Source: UBA5078 sp963977405
Lineage (GTDB): Bacteria > Pseudomonadota > Gammaproteobacteria > Pseudomonadales > Pseudohongiellaceae
Direction: 5' to 3'
DNA length: 64,000 bases
Assembly: GCA_963977405.1 (NCBI GenBank)
Contig: CAXBOY010000005.1
Coordinates: forward strand, 1 to 64,000
Part shown: positions 1 to 7,683 of the stretch, one piece after another
How positions within the stretch are numbered: position 1 is the first letter of the stretch
Layout of the letters: each line of letters begins with the position of its first letter
Made by a program: the position numbers and the translations under genes
Notes under the pieces: model-generated
Told to the model about the DNA's origin: nothing
The model's input: the letters and a program-made list of their open reading frames with translations, nothing else
Database searches by the model: none

Positions 1-581
1 TCCAGTTCGGCGAGGGCTTGCAGATAGCGTGGGTGCTGTTCGGTTGACAGGTCTGGATCAATCAGGCGTGCACGGGCGGCCTGTAGGGACTGCATGCGGT
101 TGTCCAATGCATTACTAGCGCTGCGCCAAGCGTATTCGGCTTGGTCGAATTGCGCAGCAGGAATAGAGCGTGTCTCTACCAATTTGCGAATGCGCTCCAT
201 CTCCTTGAGGCGGAACCTAAGGTCGGTGTTGGCATTGTCGATGGCGAGTTTATCGCTGAGGTAGTCGGCCTTTTCGCTCTCGATGCTGCCGCGGATGTTG
301 GCGAGATTTGCCTCGGCCTTGGCTAGTGCGATGCGATAGGGTTGATCATCTAGACGGAACAACAGCTGTCCCTTGCTTACACGCTCATTATCATGAGGAA
401 TGACCTCTACGACACGGCCTGTGATTTCACTACTTACAGAGACGATCTCGGTCTTTACATAGGCGTTGTCGGTACTGACGAAACGGCCGCCCTGTAAATA
501 GACCCATAGGGAAACCCCGGCGATGACTGCCGGTCCTAGAATCAAGAACATTAGGTTGCGGATGGCAACATTGGCTTTCAT
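1..581 (-). CDS. HlyD/EmrA-type membrane fusion protein of an efflux system (partial, C-terminus beyond window)
   Basis: The periplasmic adaptor links an inner-membrane transporter to an outer-membrane channel. The first 193 residues are visible. They comprise a short cytoplasmic start, one membrane helix at about residues 9-31, a barrel-sandwich (lipoyl-like) half with the phrase SSEITGRVVEVIPHDNERV, then a charged helical hairpin. This order is typical of EmrA/HlyD adaptors. The ATG at 581-579 has a GAGG box 8 bases upstream. It lies 20 bases downstream of the MarR-type gene on the same strand, so the two are probably co-transcribed and controlled by that regulator. The transporter partner would lie to the left, outside the window. 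The substrate cannot be told. Confidence 0.88.
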   Translation of the reverse strand, partial: MKANVAIRNLMFLILGPAVIAGVSLWVYLQGGRFVSTDNAYVKTEIVSVSSEITGRVVEVIPHDNERVSKGQLLFRLDDQPYRIALAKAEANLANIRGSIESEKADYLSDKLAIDNANTDLRFRLKEMERIRKLVETRSIPAAQFDQAEYAWRSASNALDNRMQSLQAARARLIDPDLSTEQHPRYLQALAEL

Positions 582-601
582 GGATATAACCTCACTAACA
601 A

Positions 602-1069
602 TTAGTTTTCGCTGCTTACAGTAGTGTCTTGGCCATTGTTGGCGACACAGAGATTCGCGCGTATCTGCAGGAGAACCTGCATGAATATTTCCTCGTCCGC
701 AGAACTGATGCCTGTCATGGCCTGAGCACGAACGCTCTGACCAAGGGTGCTTAGCATCTCTATCATGGGACTCGCCTTAGGGTTCAAGAACACGCGTTTG
801 GCCCGGCGATCTTCCGGGTCATCGCGGCGCTCTATCCAGGCATCGACCTCTAAGCGGTCAAGGTGGCGCGCGAGGGTAATGGGCGTAATGTCCATCACCT
901 TAGCTAGAGTTTTCTGCTGCACCCCGTTACCGCGGTGCAGATGCGCCAAGACAGACCACTGTGCCCTTGTCAGTCCCGTGTTCGCCGCTTGGCGATCGAA
1001 ACTGACGCGCAATAGGCGGGCAACGTCGTGGATGGCGAAACCGAAACTCTTATCGAAGTTTTTATTCAT
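602..1069 (-). CDS. MarR-family transcriptional regulator
   Basis: This is a 155-residue winged-helix protein of normal MarR length. The core runs from TRAQWSVLAHLHRGNG through the recognition region MDITPITLARHLDRLE to the wing DDPEDRRAKRVFLNP, at about residues 34-95. The conserved D-x-R-x-x-R wing pattern is present as DPEDRRAKR. Such proteins bind palindromes as dimers and usually repress a neighbouring efflux operon until a small ligand binds. Here the next gene is an EmrA-like adaptor 20 bases downstream. A perfect 12-base palindrome sits inside its own promoter, so autorepression is likely. The ligand is unknown. Confidence 0.92.
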   Translation of the reverse strand: MNKNFDKSFGFAIHDVARLLRVSFDRQAANTGLTRAQWSVLAHLHRGNGVQQKTLAKVMDITPITLARHLDRLEVDAWIERRDDPEDRRAKRVFLNPKASPMIEMLSTLGQSVRAQAMTGISSADEEIFMQVLLQIRANLCVANNGQDTTVSSEN

Positions 1070-1079
1070 AGTGAAGCAT

Positions 1080-1108
1080 ATAATAAGCTAGCTTACTATA
1101 TTGTTCAA
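1080..1108 (-). promoter_or_regulatory. Sigma-70 promoter of the marR-emrA operon
   Basis: Read on the - strand, TTGAAC (1108-1103) is followed by 17 bases and TATTAT (1085-1080), both close to the sigma-70 consensus with ideal spacing. The start codon of the MarR-type gene is only 11 bases beyond the -10 box, so the leader is very short. Confidence 0.7.
1084..1095. promoter_or_regulatory. Probable MarR operator (perfect palindrome)
   Basis: TAAGCTAGCTTA is its own reverse complement. It overlaps the -10 box and the spacer of the marR promoter, the position expected for a repressor that blocks RNA polymerase. Assigning it to the adjacent MarR-type protein is inference from position and symmetry. 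Confidence 0.6.
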
Positions 1109-1116
1109 GAGCCAAT

Positions 1117-1134
1117 CTGTATTAGCTTTAACAG
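1117..1134. promoter_or_regulatory. Imperfect palindrome between marR and pgl
   Basis: The pattern CTGT-N3-AGCT-N3-ACAG is symmetric at 12 of 18 positions. It lies about 100 bases before pgl, on the side where the carbon operon must begin. It could be an operator for that operon. It only loosely resembles the HexR type that controls Entner-Doudoroff genes in relatives, so no regulator is named. Confidence 0.25.
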
Positions 1135-1234
1135 AGGCAGTCACATAAGCTGGCAAGAGAGTTGCTTACACTTAACTGATTCTTCTCTCATTACTGGATA
1201 TCCGAATGACTACTGAATTTCGTTGGAGTGGTTC

Positions 1235-1945
1235 ATGACGTGGATGCTGCACCAATACAGCCACAACGATGAACTGGTGAAGGTTCTGTCGCAGCGCATC
1301 GCTCAGTCTTTACTCGACGCCATTGCCGAGCGCGGTAAAGCAAGCCTAGCGGTGTCCGGTGGCAGTACCCCAGTGAGTCTTTTCCAAGCTTTGGCTAACA
1401 TAGACATACCGTGGTCAAAAATTGTAGTTACTCTCGTGGACGAGCGCTGGGTGCCGGAGACTCACCCCGATTCGAATGCGCGCTTAGTGCGCCAATACCT
1501 CCTGCAGGATCATGCCGCGAAGGCTAGGTTTATAGGCTTGAAGACTGATGCAGAGGATCCATTCTCCGCCGTGCCGGAAGTGGAGGCAAAACTGCTTGAA
1601 GAAGTGATGCCATTGGACGTACTTGTATTAGGAATGGGGGAGGATGGTCACACGGCTTCCTTCTTTCCCTTAGCCGAAGGCCTTGCAGAGGCCCTAGAGT
1701 CCGAGCAAAGAATCTGCTGTGGCATTGCACCAGCAAACGCACCATACCCGCGTATGACCCTGAGTTTGTCGGCGCTACTCGGGGCTAGGCAATTATTCCT
1801 GCACATCATCGGCTCGAAGAAGAAGCGGGTATTAGAGGCGGCCAAAAAAGCTGGCCCCCTAGCGGAGCTTCCGGTGCGAGCAGTGCTGCACCAAGCCAAA
1901 GTTATGATGGAAATTTTCTACGCGGACCAAGACTCGAGGAGTTGA
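1235..1945 (+). CDS. pgl: 6-phosphogluconolactonase
   Basis: It hydrolyses 6-phosphoglucono-lactone to 6-phosphogluconate, feeding the Entner-Doudoroff pathway encoded next. The protein has about 236 residues, normal for the DevB/Pgl family. It has the sugar-phosphate motif VSGGSTPVSLFQAL near the N-terminus and the family signature LGMGEDGHTASFFP in the middle. I chose ATG 1235 because GGAG lies 6 bases upstream. A TTG at 1223 is in frame but has no ribosome site. The end overlaps the region in which edd begins, indicating coupling. The usual partner zwf (glucose-6-phosphate dehydrogenase) is not in this window. Confidence 0.95.
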   Translation: MTWMLHQYSHNDELVKVLSQRIAQSLLDAIAERGKASLAVSGGSTPVSLFQALANIDIPWSKIVVTLVDERWVPETHPDSNARLVRQYLLQDHAAKARFIGLKTDAEDPFSAVPEVEAKLLEEVMPLDVLVLGMGEDGHTASFFPLAEGLAEALESEQRICCGIAPANAPYPRMTLSLSALLGARQLFLHIIGSKKKRVLEAAKKAGPLAELPVRAVLHQAKVMMEIFYADQDSRS

Positions 1946-1947
1946 AC

Positions 1948-3768
1948 ATGCACGCAGTAATCGAAGCAGTCACCGACGCTATTCGTGAGCGTAGTAGCCG
2001 AGCGCGTCATCACTACCTGAAGCGCATGCAACGCACCCGCGACGAGTTACCACCGCGACGCAAACTCTCTTGCGGCAACCTCGCCCATGGCTTTGCCGCC
2101 TGCGGTGAGACGGACAAGCAAACGATTCGGCTCATGCAGAGTGCCAACTTAGGGATTGTCACAGCGTTTAACGACATGCTCTCTGCACATCAACCGCTAG
2201 AGCACTATCCTGCACTGATTAAGGAGGTTGCACGAGGCTTAGGTTCGAGCGCACAAGTGGCCGGAGGAGTGCCTGCGATGTGCGATGGCGTGACCCAAGG
2301 ACAGGCGGGTATGGAGCTAAGCCTATTTAGTCGCGATGTTATTGCGATGTCCACGGCGATCAGCCTAAGTCACAATCTATTCGATGGCGTCCTCTGCCTT
2401 GGCGTCTGCGACAAGATTGTGCCGGGCATGATGATAGGAGCTTTGCAGTTTGGGCATCTGCCCGCCGGTTTCATTCCAGCAGGCCCTATGCCCTCTGGTA
2501 TTCCGAATAAAGAAAAGGCCGCCGTACGCCAACGTTATGCACAGGGCCTTGCGACCAAAGAGGAGCTGTTGGCCGCCGAGTCCGCCTCCTACCATAGCCC
2601 CGGCACCTGCACTTTTTACGGCACCGCCAATAGCAATCAGGTCTTGATGGAGATGTTAGGGGTGCAGCTACCGGGAGCCTCGTTTATCAATCCGGAGGAT
2701 CCACTGCGCGTTGCACTCACCAAGGAAACCGTGCTGCGCGTAATCGCCGCCGCGGACGTGAAGGGGGCTCACCTGCCTCTTTCTGCGATGGTCAAGGAAG
2801 AGAGCATCGTGAACGCACTGGTAGGCCTGCTCGCCACAGGAGGCTCCACAAATCACACGCTCCATCTGGTTGCGATGGCGGCCGCGGCAGGCATTGTGCT
2901 GACGTGGGAGGATTTCGATCGACTGGCAAGAGTGGTGCCATTATTAGTGCGTGTCTACCCCAACGGCGATGCGGATATTAACGCCTTCCAGCGCGCAGGA
3001 GGTATGGCCTTCCTAGTGCGTGAACTGCGAGCCGGTGGCCTGCTCAACGAAGATGTGGACTCGCTTATGGGGCATGGTTTAGACCCCTTTGTGAAGGCTC
3101 CTCATTTGGATGCGCAGGGCAAGTTGGAGTGGCTGGATGCTAGGCCCGAGTCGACTCTGCCGGATGTACTGCGACCGGTTACAGAACCCTTTGACCAAGA
3201 GAGCGGAATTCGTCTGCTGCAGGGCAATCTGGGTATCGGCATCATTAAAACCTCCTCTGTTAAGAAAGAGCACCGCAAAGTGACGGCGCCCTGCGTCGTA
3301 TTCGACGACCAAGACGACATGGTGGCAGCGCTGAGCAGTGGCCAGTATGAGAGAGACTTTGTCGCGGTGGTGCGTTTTCAGGGACCAAAAGCCAATGGTA
3401 TGCCTGAGCTACATCAACTAACCCCACACTTAGGGGTCTTGCAGGATAAGGGCTTCAAGGTCGCACTCGTTACCGACGGACGGATGTCGGGAGCCTCTGG
3501 CAAGGTGCCAGCTGCGATTCATATGAGCCCAGAGGCTCTGGATGGAGGTCCGCTGTCGCGTATTAGGGATGGTGATGTTATCGCTTTGGACGCCGATGCC
3601 GGGACTCTCGAGGTGCAGCTGAGCGCGGCAGAGCTTGCCTCTCGTGAGACCGCTCAAGCGAACTGGAGCTTAGAGGATCGCGAACTTAGTAGCACTCTAG
3701 GCAGGGGGCTGTTCGACAGCTTCCGACAATGCAGCAGCACCGCGAAGTCGGGTGCCTCGGTATTTTAA
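1948..3768 (+). CDS. edd: 6-phosphogluconate dehydratase (Entner-Doudoroff)
   Basis: This iron-sulfur dehydratase of the IlvD/Edd family turns 6-phosphogluconate into 2-keto-3-deoxy-6-phosphogluconate. The length (606 residues) fits Edd. Visible family marks are VPAMCDGVTQGQAGMELSL, the cluster-cysteine context GVCDKIVPGM, the region ATGGSTNHTLHL and the C-terminal DGRMSGASGKVPAAIH. ATG 1948 is preferred over TTG 1942 because GAGGAG ends 6 bases before it. The gene begins 2 bases after the pgl stop. It is followed 47 bases later by eda, giving both dedicated enzymes of the pathway in order. Confidence 0.96.
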   Translation: MHAVIEAVTDAIRERSSRARHHYLKRMQRTRDELPPRRKLSCGNLAHGFAACGETDKQTIRLMQSANLGIVTAFNDMLSAHQPLEHYPALIKEVARGLGSSAQVAGGVPAMCDGVTQGQAGMELSLFSRDVIAMSTAISLSHNLFDGVLCLGVCDKIVPGMMIGALQFGHLPAGFIPAGPMPSGIPNKEKAAVRQRYAQGLATKEELLAAESASYHSPGTCTFYGTANSNQVLMEMLGVQLPGASFINPEDPLRVALTKETVLRVIAAADVKGAHLPLSAMVKEESIVNALVGLLATGGSTNHTLHLVAMAAAAGIVLTWEDFDRLARVVPLLVRVYPNGDADINAFQRAGGMAFLVRELRAGGLLNEDVDSLMGHGLDPFVKAPHLDAQGKLEWLDARPESTLPDVLRPVTEPFDQESGIRLLQGNLGIGIIKTSSVKKEHRKVTAPCVVFDDQDDMVAALSSGQYERDFVAVVRFQGPKANGMPELHQLTPHLGVLQDKGFKVALVTDGRMSGASGKVPAAIHMSPEALDGGPLSRIRDGDVIALDADAGTLEVQLSAAELASRETAQANWSLEDRELSSTLGRGLFDSFRQCSSTAKSGASVF

Positions 3769-3815
3769 TTTTCGTCCGTATTAAGACTATTTGAGAATCC
3801 TATGGAGACGAGGCG

Positions 3816-4439
3816 ATGAGCCCGATTAAAGAGCAGTTGTTGAAGGTGAGGGTGATGCCAGTGCTGACCGTCCACTCGGAGGCTCAAGCGCTAGCGGTAT
3901 GTGACGCCTTAGCCGCAGGAGGCATACTCGCAGTGGAGATTACGCTGCGCACGTCGGCGGCCCTAGCCGCTATTCGTGCCGTCAAGGCTGCGCGGCCGGA
4001 CTTCTGCGTGGCGGCCGGCACTGTTCGAACGCCAGAGGATATGGAGACTGTCGCGGCGGCAGGTGTCGATTTCGCAGTCAGCCCAGGTTGGAGTCCAAGC
4101 TTATCGGCCGCAGCCAACGCGCTCGGGCTACCATTCCTACCTGGCGTGAGTACGGCCTCGGAGATCATCCAAGGCAGTGAATGTGGGCATCATTGCTTCA
4201 AGCTTTACCCAGCAGAGGCAGTAGGGGGGATCCCTCTACTCAAGGCGCTTGCCGGGCCCTTTGCGGACGTTGAGTTCTGTCCGACTGGGGGAATAGGCGC
4301 GCATAATTATCGCGACTATTTGGCCCTGCCCAATGTATTGTGTATAGGCGGCTCTTGGATGGTGGACACGAAGCTAATCGAGGCACAGCAGTGGGACGAG
4401 ATCGAGAGTCTATCCCGAGAATGTATGGCATTGGGTTAG
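3816..4439 (+). CDS. eda: KDPG aldolase (2-dehydro-3-deoxy-phosphogluconate aldolase)
   Basis: It cleaves KDPG to pyruvate and glyceraldehyde-3-phosphate, completing the Entner-Doudoroff pathway. The 207 residues match the class I KDPG aldolase size. The Schiff-base lysine lies in HCFKLYPAEAVGG and the catalytic glutamate in AVEITLRTSAA. The phosphate-binding GGIGAHN loop is near the C-terminus. It sits between edd and glk with short gaps (47 and 39 bases), so it is probably part of the same transcript. Confidence 0.96.
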   Translation: MSPIKEQLLKVRVMPVLTVHSEAQALAVCDALAAGGILAVEITLRTSAALAAIRAVKAARPDFCVAAGTVRTPEDMETVAAAGVDFAVSPGWSPSLSAAANALGLPFLPGVSTASEIIQGSECGHHCFKLYPAEAVGGIPLLKALAGPFADVEFCPTGGIGAHNYRDYLALPNVLCIGGSWMVDTKLIEAQQWDEIESLSRECMALG

Positions 4440-4478
4440 TAGAGCAAGGGCGCGGTGCGCAATAAGAGATCGAGGTGA

Positions 4479-5471
4479 ATGTTGAGTGCGCAGGATTTGT
4501 TAAATCAGGGCTGCTATGTATTGGCGGATATTGGCGGCACTAATGCACGCTTTGCCTATGTGACTGAGAGCGATGCCTCATTACAGTGCGTGCACAGCTA
4601 TGCGTGCTCCGAATACGAGCGTTTCGAAGACACCCTAATTGCCTATATTGCGCGGCTTGAACAAACCGCTGCACCAAAACCTAGTAGTATTTGCCTAGCT
4701 GTGGCCGCAGCGGTGCACACCGACACCATTAAGATGACGAATTCCCCTTGGCAATTCAGCCGCAAGGCACTAAGTGAGCTAGTCAATCTACCTATTGCGG
4801 TCCTCAACGATTTCAGTGCTCAGGCTTATTGCCTTACCGACTTGGAACATGCGAATGTGCAGTGGTGGCAGCAAGCGCTGCCAAGTCACACTCTGGCTAA
4901 GCCTGCCCTACATGCCCGCAGTATTTTAGGGCCGGGCACCGGCTTCGGCGGTTCCACAATCCTCCCCAGTGGGGAAATCCTAGAGTCTGAGCCTGGTCAT
5001 CTCTCCTTCGCACCCGTAAATTCCCACGAAGCGGCGCTGTTAACGCTGCTATGGAAGCGCTTCCCGCGAATATCGATTGAACACCTGCTTTCTGGCCCGG
5101 GCCTTGCAAATCTGTATTGGGCGAATGCGCAGCTACTGCATCTGGATGGCGAGCTGCTTGCCGCGGATATAGTGGCCGGTGCGGAGCGGGGCGATGAATT
5201 GTGTCTCCAGAGCATCGCTGATTTCACTGGTATCATGGGCTCCGTTTGTGGGGATATTGCCTTAGTGACTGGCAGCTTATCTGGCTTGTTCCTGTCTGGA
5301 GCGATGCTGACAAAGATGGACCGACTTTTTGATCAAAGGCTCTTTATGACGCGATTTACAGACAAGGGGCCTTTTTCCTCCTGGTGTAGCAGTGTGCCGG
5401 TAGGTCGTATCCGCGCAGATTATCCCGGTCTTTTAGGCTGCGCCGCCTTTTGTAGGTCCTTTCATGACTAG
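4479..5471 (+). CDS. glk: Glucokinase
   Basis: An ATP-dependent glucokinase of the bacterial Glk family (330 residues), it makes glucose-6-phosphate. The N-terminal phosphate-binding motif is LADIGGTNARFAYV (D17, G19-G20). The central glycine-rich segment GPGTGFGGSTI and the glucose-contact motif ESEPGHLSFAP are present. GAGG lies just upstream of ATG 4479. The end overlaps malQ by 8 bases, so the two are translationally coupled. In this array it supplies sugar phosphate both to the Entner-Doudoroff branch and, through glucose-1-phosphate, to glycogen synthesis. Confidence 0.95.
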   Translation: MLSAQDLLNQGCYVLADIGGTNARFAYVTESDASLQCVHSYACSEYERFEDTLIAYIARLEQTAAPKPSSICLAVAAAVHTDTIKMTNSPWQFSRKALSELVNLPIAVLNDFSAQAYCLTDLEHANVQWWQQALPSHTLAKPALHARSILGPGTGFGGSTILPSGEILESEPGHLSFAPVNSHEAALLTLLWKRFPRISIEHLLSGPGLANLYWANAQLLHLDGELLAADIVAGAERGDELCLQSIADFTGIMGSVCGDIALVTGSLSGLFLSGAMLTKMDRLFDQRLFMTRFTDKGPFSSWCSSVPVGRIRADYPGLLGCAAFCRSFHD

Positions 5472-7683
5472 CCTTCCCGAGTACTCGATCTTCCTCCAAG
5501 CATGCGAAGCGCTCACCGCTGCGCAACGCGCGCAAGTCGAGGAATTACTGCGGCTACACTCAGTTGCCAGCGAGTACATCGAATATTCGGGGCATATCGC
5601 GCAGATTCCGTTTAGTGACCGTTTCGATATCCTTTTGTTCAAGGGCTTGGACCTAATCACAGATAAGTTCGTCGATCCTAGGAAGTTGGACGCCACGCTA
5701 ACTATGGCGCGCGAAAATCAATGGCAGGCCACTCTTTCCCCAGCCAATATTCTCAGCCCAGGCGGGCGCGAAACCGTGTGTCTACGTCTTCCCAACACCG
5801 CTCTAGACTGCGCTTGGCAGTGGGAAGTGCAATGCGAAGATGGCAGCAGCTTTACGCAGGAGTTTATCCCGCAGCACTTGCCGTGCTCTGGCGAAGGGGG
5901 GCTAGAGGGTATTGCGCAAAGTGCGCGCGAACTGGCATTAGCGCCTTTCCTCAATGGTGTGCTGCCCATCGGCTATCACCGCTTACTATTGCGCTGTCTA
6001 GATGAGGCAGTGTGTACGTCGCATCGATTAGAAGGGCTAGAGGCGGATTTAATAGTCGCGCCGGCTAGGGCTTTTGAGCCGGATTGGGCGCTGTCGGGAC
6101 AACGGCTATGGGGTTTCTCAGTGCAGCTTTACAGCCTGCGCTCGCAGCGCAACTGGGGCATTGGCGACTTCACGGATCTATCCGCACTTATCGACTGTGC
6201 GAGCAACAAAAAGGCGAGTTTCATCGTATTGAACCCTTTGCATATATTGGATGCCAATGCCCCACAGCACTGCAGCCCCTATAGTCCCAACGATCGGCGG
6301 CGCCTCAATACCCTCTACATCGATGCGGAGCGCGAGGTGGAGTTCCTAGCCTCCCCGCAACTCCGCGATATGGTCGCCGACCCCAAGTGGCACGACCGCC
6401 TTGCACAGCTGCGCAGCGGCGATAGCATCGACTATGTGGCTGTGGCCGAGTGTAAGCGTGAAATTTTCGTGCAAATGTTTCGCTATTTCGTCGCTGAGCA
6501 TCTTGATAAGAATACTGCTCGTGCGCGCATGTTTAGTGCCTTTGTAGAGGCGCAGGGACTTCGCTTGAAGGAGTTTGCTCAGTATGAGGCAGAGCGCCTA
6601 CGCAGTATCGATGGTCTAGAGACTGAGGCCGACCCGCGCTTCGCGATGTATCTACAGTGGCTAGCGGAGTCGCAGTTCGAGGCCTGTCAGCAACTGGCGA
6701 AGCATAAAGGCATGCGTATCGGACTGGTGCGGGACTTGGCAGTAGGCGGAGATGGCGGCGGGGCAGAGGTAAATCTGAATAAAAATTTGTACTGCGAGCT
6801 TGCTAGTATCGGCGCGCCACCGGATCCGCTGGCCCCGCAAGGTCAGAACTGGGGATTGCCCCCGGTGGACCCTAATGCCTTGCGTGCTAGTGGCTACCGT
6901 CATTTTATCGAGTTATTGCGTAGCAACATGGCCCATTGTGGCGCTCTACGCATCGACCATGTAATGGCTTTGATGCGACTTTGGTGGTGTCCACGCTATC
7001 CCGGTCGCGGCGTCGGGGCCTATGTGCATTACAACGTCGATGAACTATTTGCTATCCTGCGTCTCGAGAGTTTACGTAGTCGATGTGTCGTGATCGGCGA
7101 GGATTTGGGCGTGGTTCCGCCGGAAGTGAGAACTTATATCAATTCCTCAGCTATATTCTCTAACTCATTATTTTATTTCGAAAAATATGACGGTTATCAT
7201 TTCAAAAAACCGGAGCATTACAATCCGAAATCTCTAGCGATGGTTGCTAATCATGATGTGCCCACTTTAGCCGCTTGGTGGAATGGTGCCGATCTGAGAT
7301 TGCGATATGAGTTGGAGCTGATCAAGACTGAGGACGAGCTAGATCAGCAATTGCACGCCCGCCGTGAGGAGAAGTATCAGGTGCTGCACTGGCTTGGTGA
7401 GCAGTGGTTACTGCCCTCGCAATGGCAAGGCGACAGCGAAAGCAAAGTATTCGATCGCATTTTGTGTGCTGCGATTTTTCGCTGTTGCGCGCGTAGCACA
7501 GCACAGATGGTGTCGGTGCAACTTGAGGACCTTGCACTATTAGAGACACCCATCAATATCCCAGGCACTAGTAGTGAATACCCCAACTGGCGCCGTCGCT
7601 TACCCGCCGATGTTTCGGCACTAATTGATTCAGAGTTCGGGAGCAAATTGCTCTACGGATTTAGCGAAGAAAGGAATCTGTAA
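5464..7683 (+). CDS. malQ: 4-alpha-glucanotransferase (amylomaltase)
   Basis: A GH77 disproportionating enzyme that transfers maltodextrin segments and releases glucose. The protein has 739 residues, the longer proteobacterial type with an N-terminal extension before the barrel. The barrel starts near WGFSVQLYSLRSQRNWGIGD. The catalytic residues are visible: the nucleophile aspartate in LRIDHVMALMRLWW, the acid glutamate in VIGEDLGVVP and the third acidic residue in NHDVPTLAAWW. It overlaps glk by 8 bases and glgB by 1 base (TAATG). Its glucose product would be used by the adjacent glucokinase. Confidence 0.96.
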   Translation: MTSLPEYSIFLQACEALTAAQRAQVEELLRLHSVASEYIEYSGHIAQIPFSDRFDILLFKGLDLITDKFVDPRKLDATLTMARENQWQATLSPANILSPGGRETVCLRLPNTALDCAWQWEVQCEDGSSFTQEFIPQHLPCSGEGGLEGIAQSARELALAPFLNGVLPIGYHRLLLRCLDEAVCTSHRLEGLEADLIVAPARAFEPDWALSGQRLWGFSVQLYSLRSQRNWGIGDFTDLSALIDCASNKKASFIVLNPLHILDANAPQHCSPYSPNDRRRLNTLYIDAEREVEFLASPQLRDMVADPKWHDRLAQLRSGDSIDYVAVAECKREIFVQMFRYFVAEHLDKNTARARMFSAFVEAQGLRLKEFAQYEAERLRSIDGLETEADPRFAMYLQWLAESQFEACQQLAKHKGMRIGLVRDLAVGGDGGGAEVNLNKNLYCELASIGAPPDPLAPQGQNWGLPPVDPNALRASGYRHFIELLRSNMAHCGALRIDHVMALMRLWWCPRYPGRGVGAYVHYNVDELFAILRLESLRSRCVVIGEDLGVVPPEVRTYINSSAIFSNSLFYFEKYDGYHFKKPEHYNPKSLAMVANHDVPTLAAWWNGADLRLRYELELIKTEDELDQQLHARREEKYQVLHWLGEQWLLPSQWQGDSESKVFDRILCAAIFRCCARSTAQMVSVQLEDLALLETPINIPGTSSEYPNWRRRLPADVSALIDSEFGSKLLYGFSEERNL

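Noticed and set aside
1117..1134. HexR operator for the Entner-Doudoroff operon
   Set aside because: Only the outer TGT/ACA resemble the HexR pattern and the centre differs. No hexR gene is in the window. It is kept only as an unnamed palindrome.
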